From an uncultured Bacteroidales bacterium (GTDB lineage Bacteria; Bacteroidota; Bacteroidia; Bacteroidales; ML635J-15): a DNA stretch of 15,572 nucleotides. The notes under the pieces were generated by a model, which searched no databases, was not told where the DNA came from, and saw only the letters and a program-made list of their open reading frames with translations. The stretch spans positions 1-15,572 of the forward strand of contig CAJOEG010000041.1 of NCBI GenBank assembly GCA_905233405.1, read 5' to 3'. The translations under genes were made by a program, and so were the position numbers. Shown piece after piece: positions 15,432-15,572 of this stretch (position 1 is the stretch's first letter; the number at the start of each line of letters is the position of its first letter).

Positions 15432-15572
15432 GCGACCTGCAATATAGGTGCCAGTAGTCCTACTGCATACGGCGATTATTACGCTTGGGGCGAAACCAGC
15501 ACGAAGTCAACTTACACATACGACAACTACACATATTCTGACAATCCGACTACACTTCCGTCGAATGCCGAC
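15432..15572 (+). pseudogene. Continuation of the second FISUMP domain after the in-frame TAG (3' end outside window)
   Basis: Past the TAG the same frame stays open to the window end and reads ATCNIGASSPTAYGDYYAWGET, then Thr/Tyr-rich sequence. It aligns with ATTNIGAENPEDYGNYYAWGET of the first FISUMP copy. The gene is therefore broken by one codon (TGG to TAG would restore LPSGTRWATCNIG) and is not at its natural end. Unless the stop is read through or is a sequence error, this part is untranslated. Confidence 0.7.

Overview
The window looks like chromosomal DNA of a Bacteroidales-type Bacteroidota. This rests on several things seen in the sequence. Promoter-like sites match the Bacteroidetes pattern (TTTG, then 19 bp, then TAnnTTTG). 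Ribosome-binding sites are weak and A-rich. There is a DUF6427-like membrane protein next to purD, an Mrp/Nfu pair, and a surface protein with FISUMP (Fibrobacter succinogenes major paralogous) domains, fibronectin-like repeats and a type IX secretion (T9SS) sorting-like module. All complete genes end in ordinary stops (TAA six times, TAG three, TGA once), so the standard code applies.

Layout. 1-696 (+) is the C-terminal part of lysine 5,6-aminomutase alpha (kamD), at the edge of a probable lysine-fermentation locus. A bidirectional terminator (745-779) separates it from a convergent 1073-residue iron-sulfur flavoprotein (800-4021, -) that joins five redox modules in one chain. Next is an AT-rich phosphoethanolamine-transferase-like membrane enzyme (4201-5763, -). 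It is divergent from an mrp-nfu Fe-S carrier operon (5894-7233, +), and each side of the divergent region has its own Bacteroidetes promoter. A second shared hairpin terminator (7251-7290) ends the mrp-nfu operon and a convergent five-gene operon read leftwards: recQ, a small lipoprotein, purD, a DUF6427-like membrane protein, and a prenyl diphosphate synthase (12991 down to 7293).

The 517-bp gap 12992-13508 holds a recQ promoter candidate, a 134-bp element bounded by inverted repeats with REP-like direct repeats, a strong promoter candidate reading right, and a long hairpin-forming inverted repeat lying in the predicted leader of the last gene. That gene (13509 onward, +) is a modular surface protein interrupted by an in-frame TAG at 15429-15431. 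The frame stays open after the TAG to the window end.

Most of the window is housekeeping (Fe-S assembly, purine and isoprenoid synthesis, DNA repair). The points most worth checking are: purD lacks about eight residues that include its hallmark GDPE signature; the FISUMP gene has a nonsense codon exactly at a conserved Trp; the leader hairpin; and the multi-module flavoprotein beside kamD. I saw no CRISPR array, tRNA, rRNA, transposase, integrase, reverse transcriptase or recognisable defence system.
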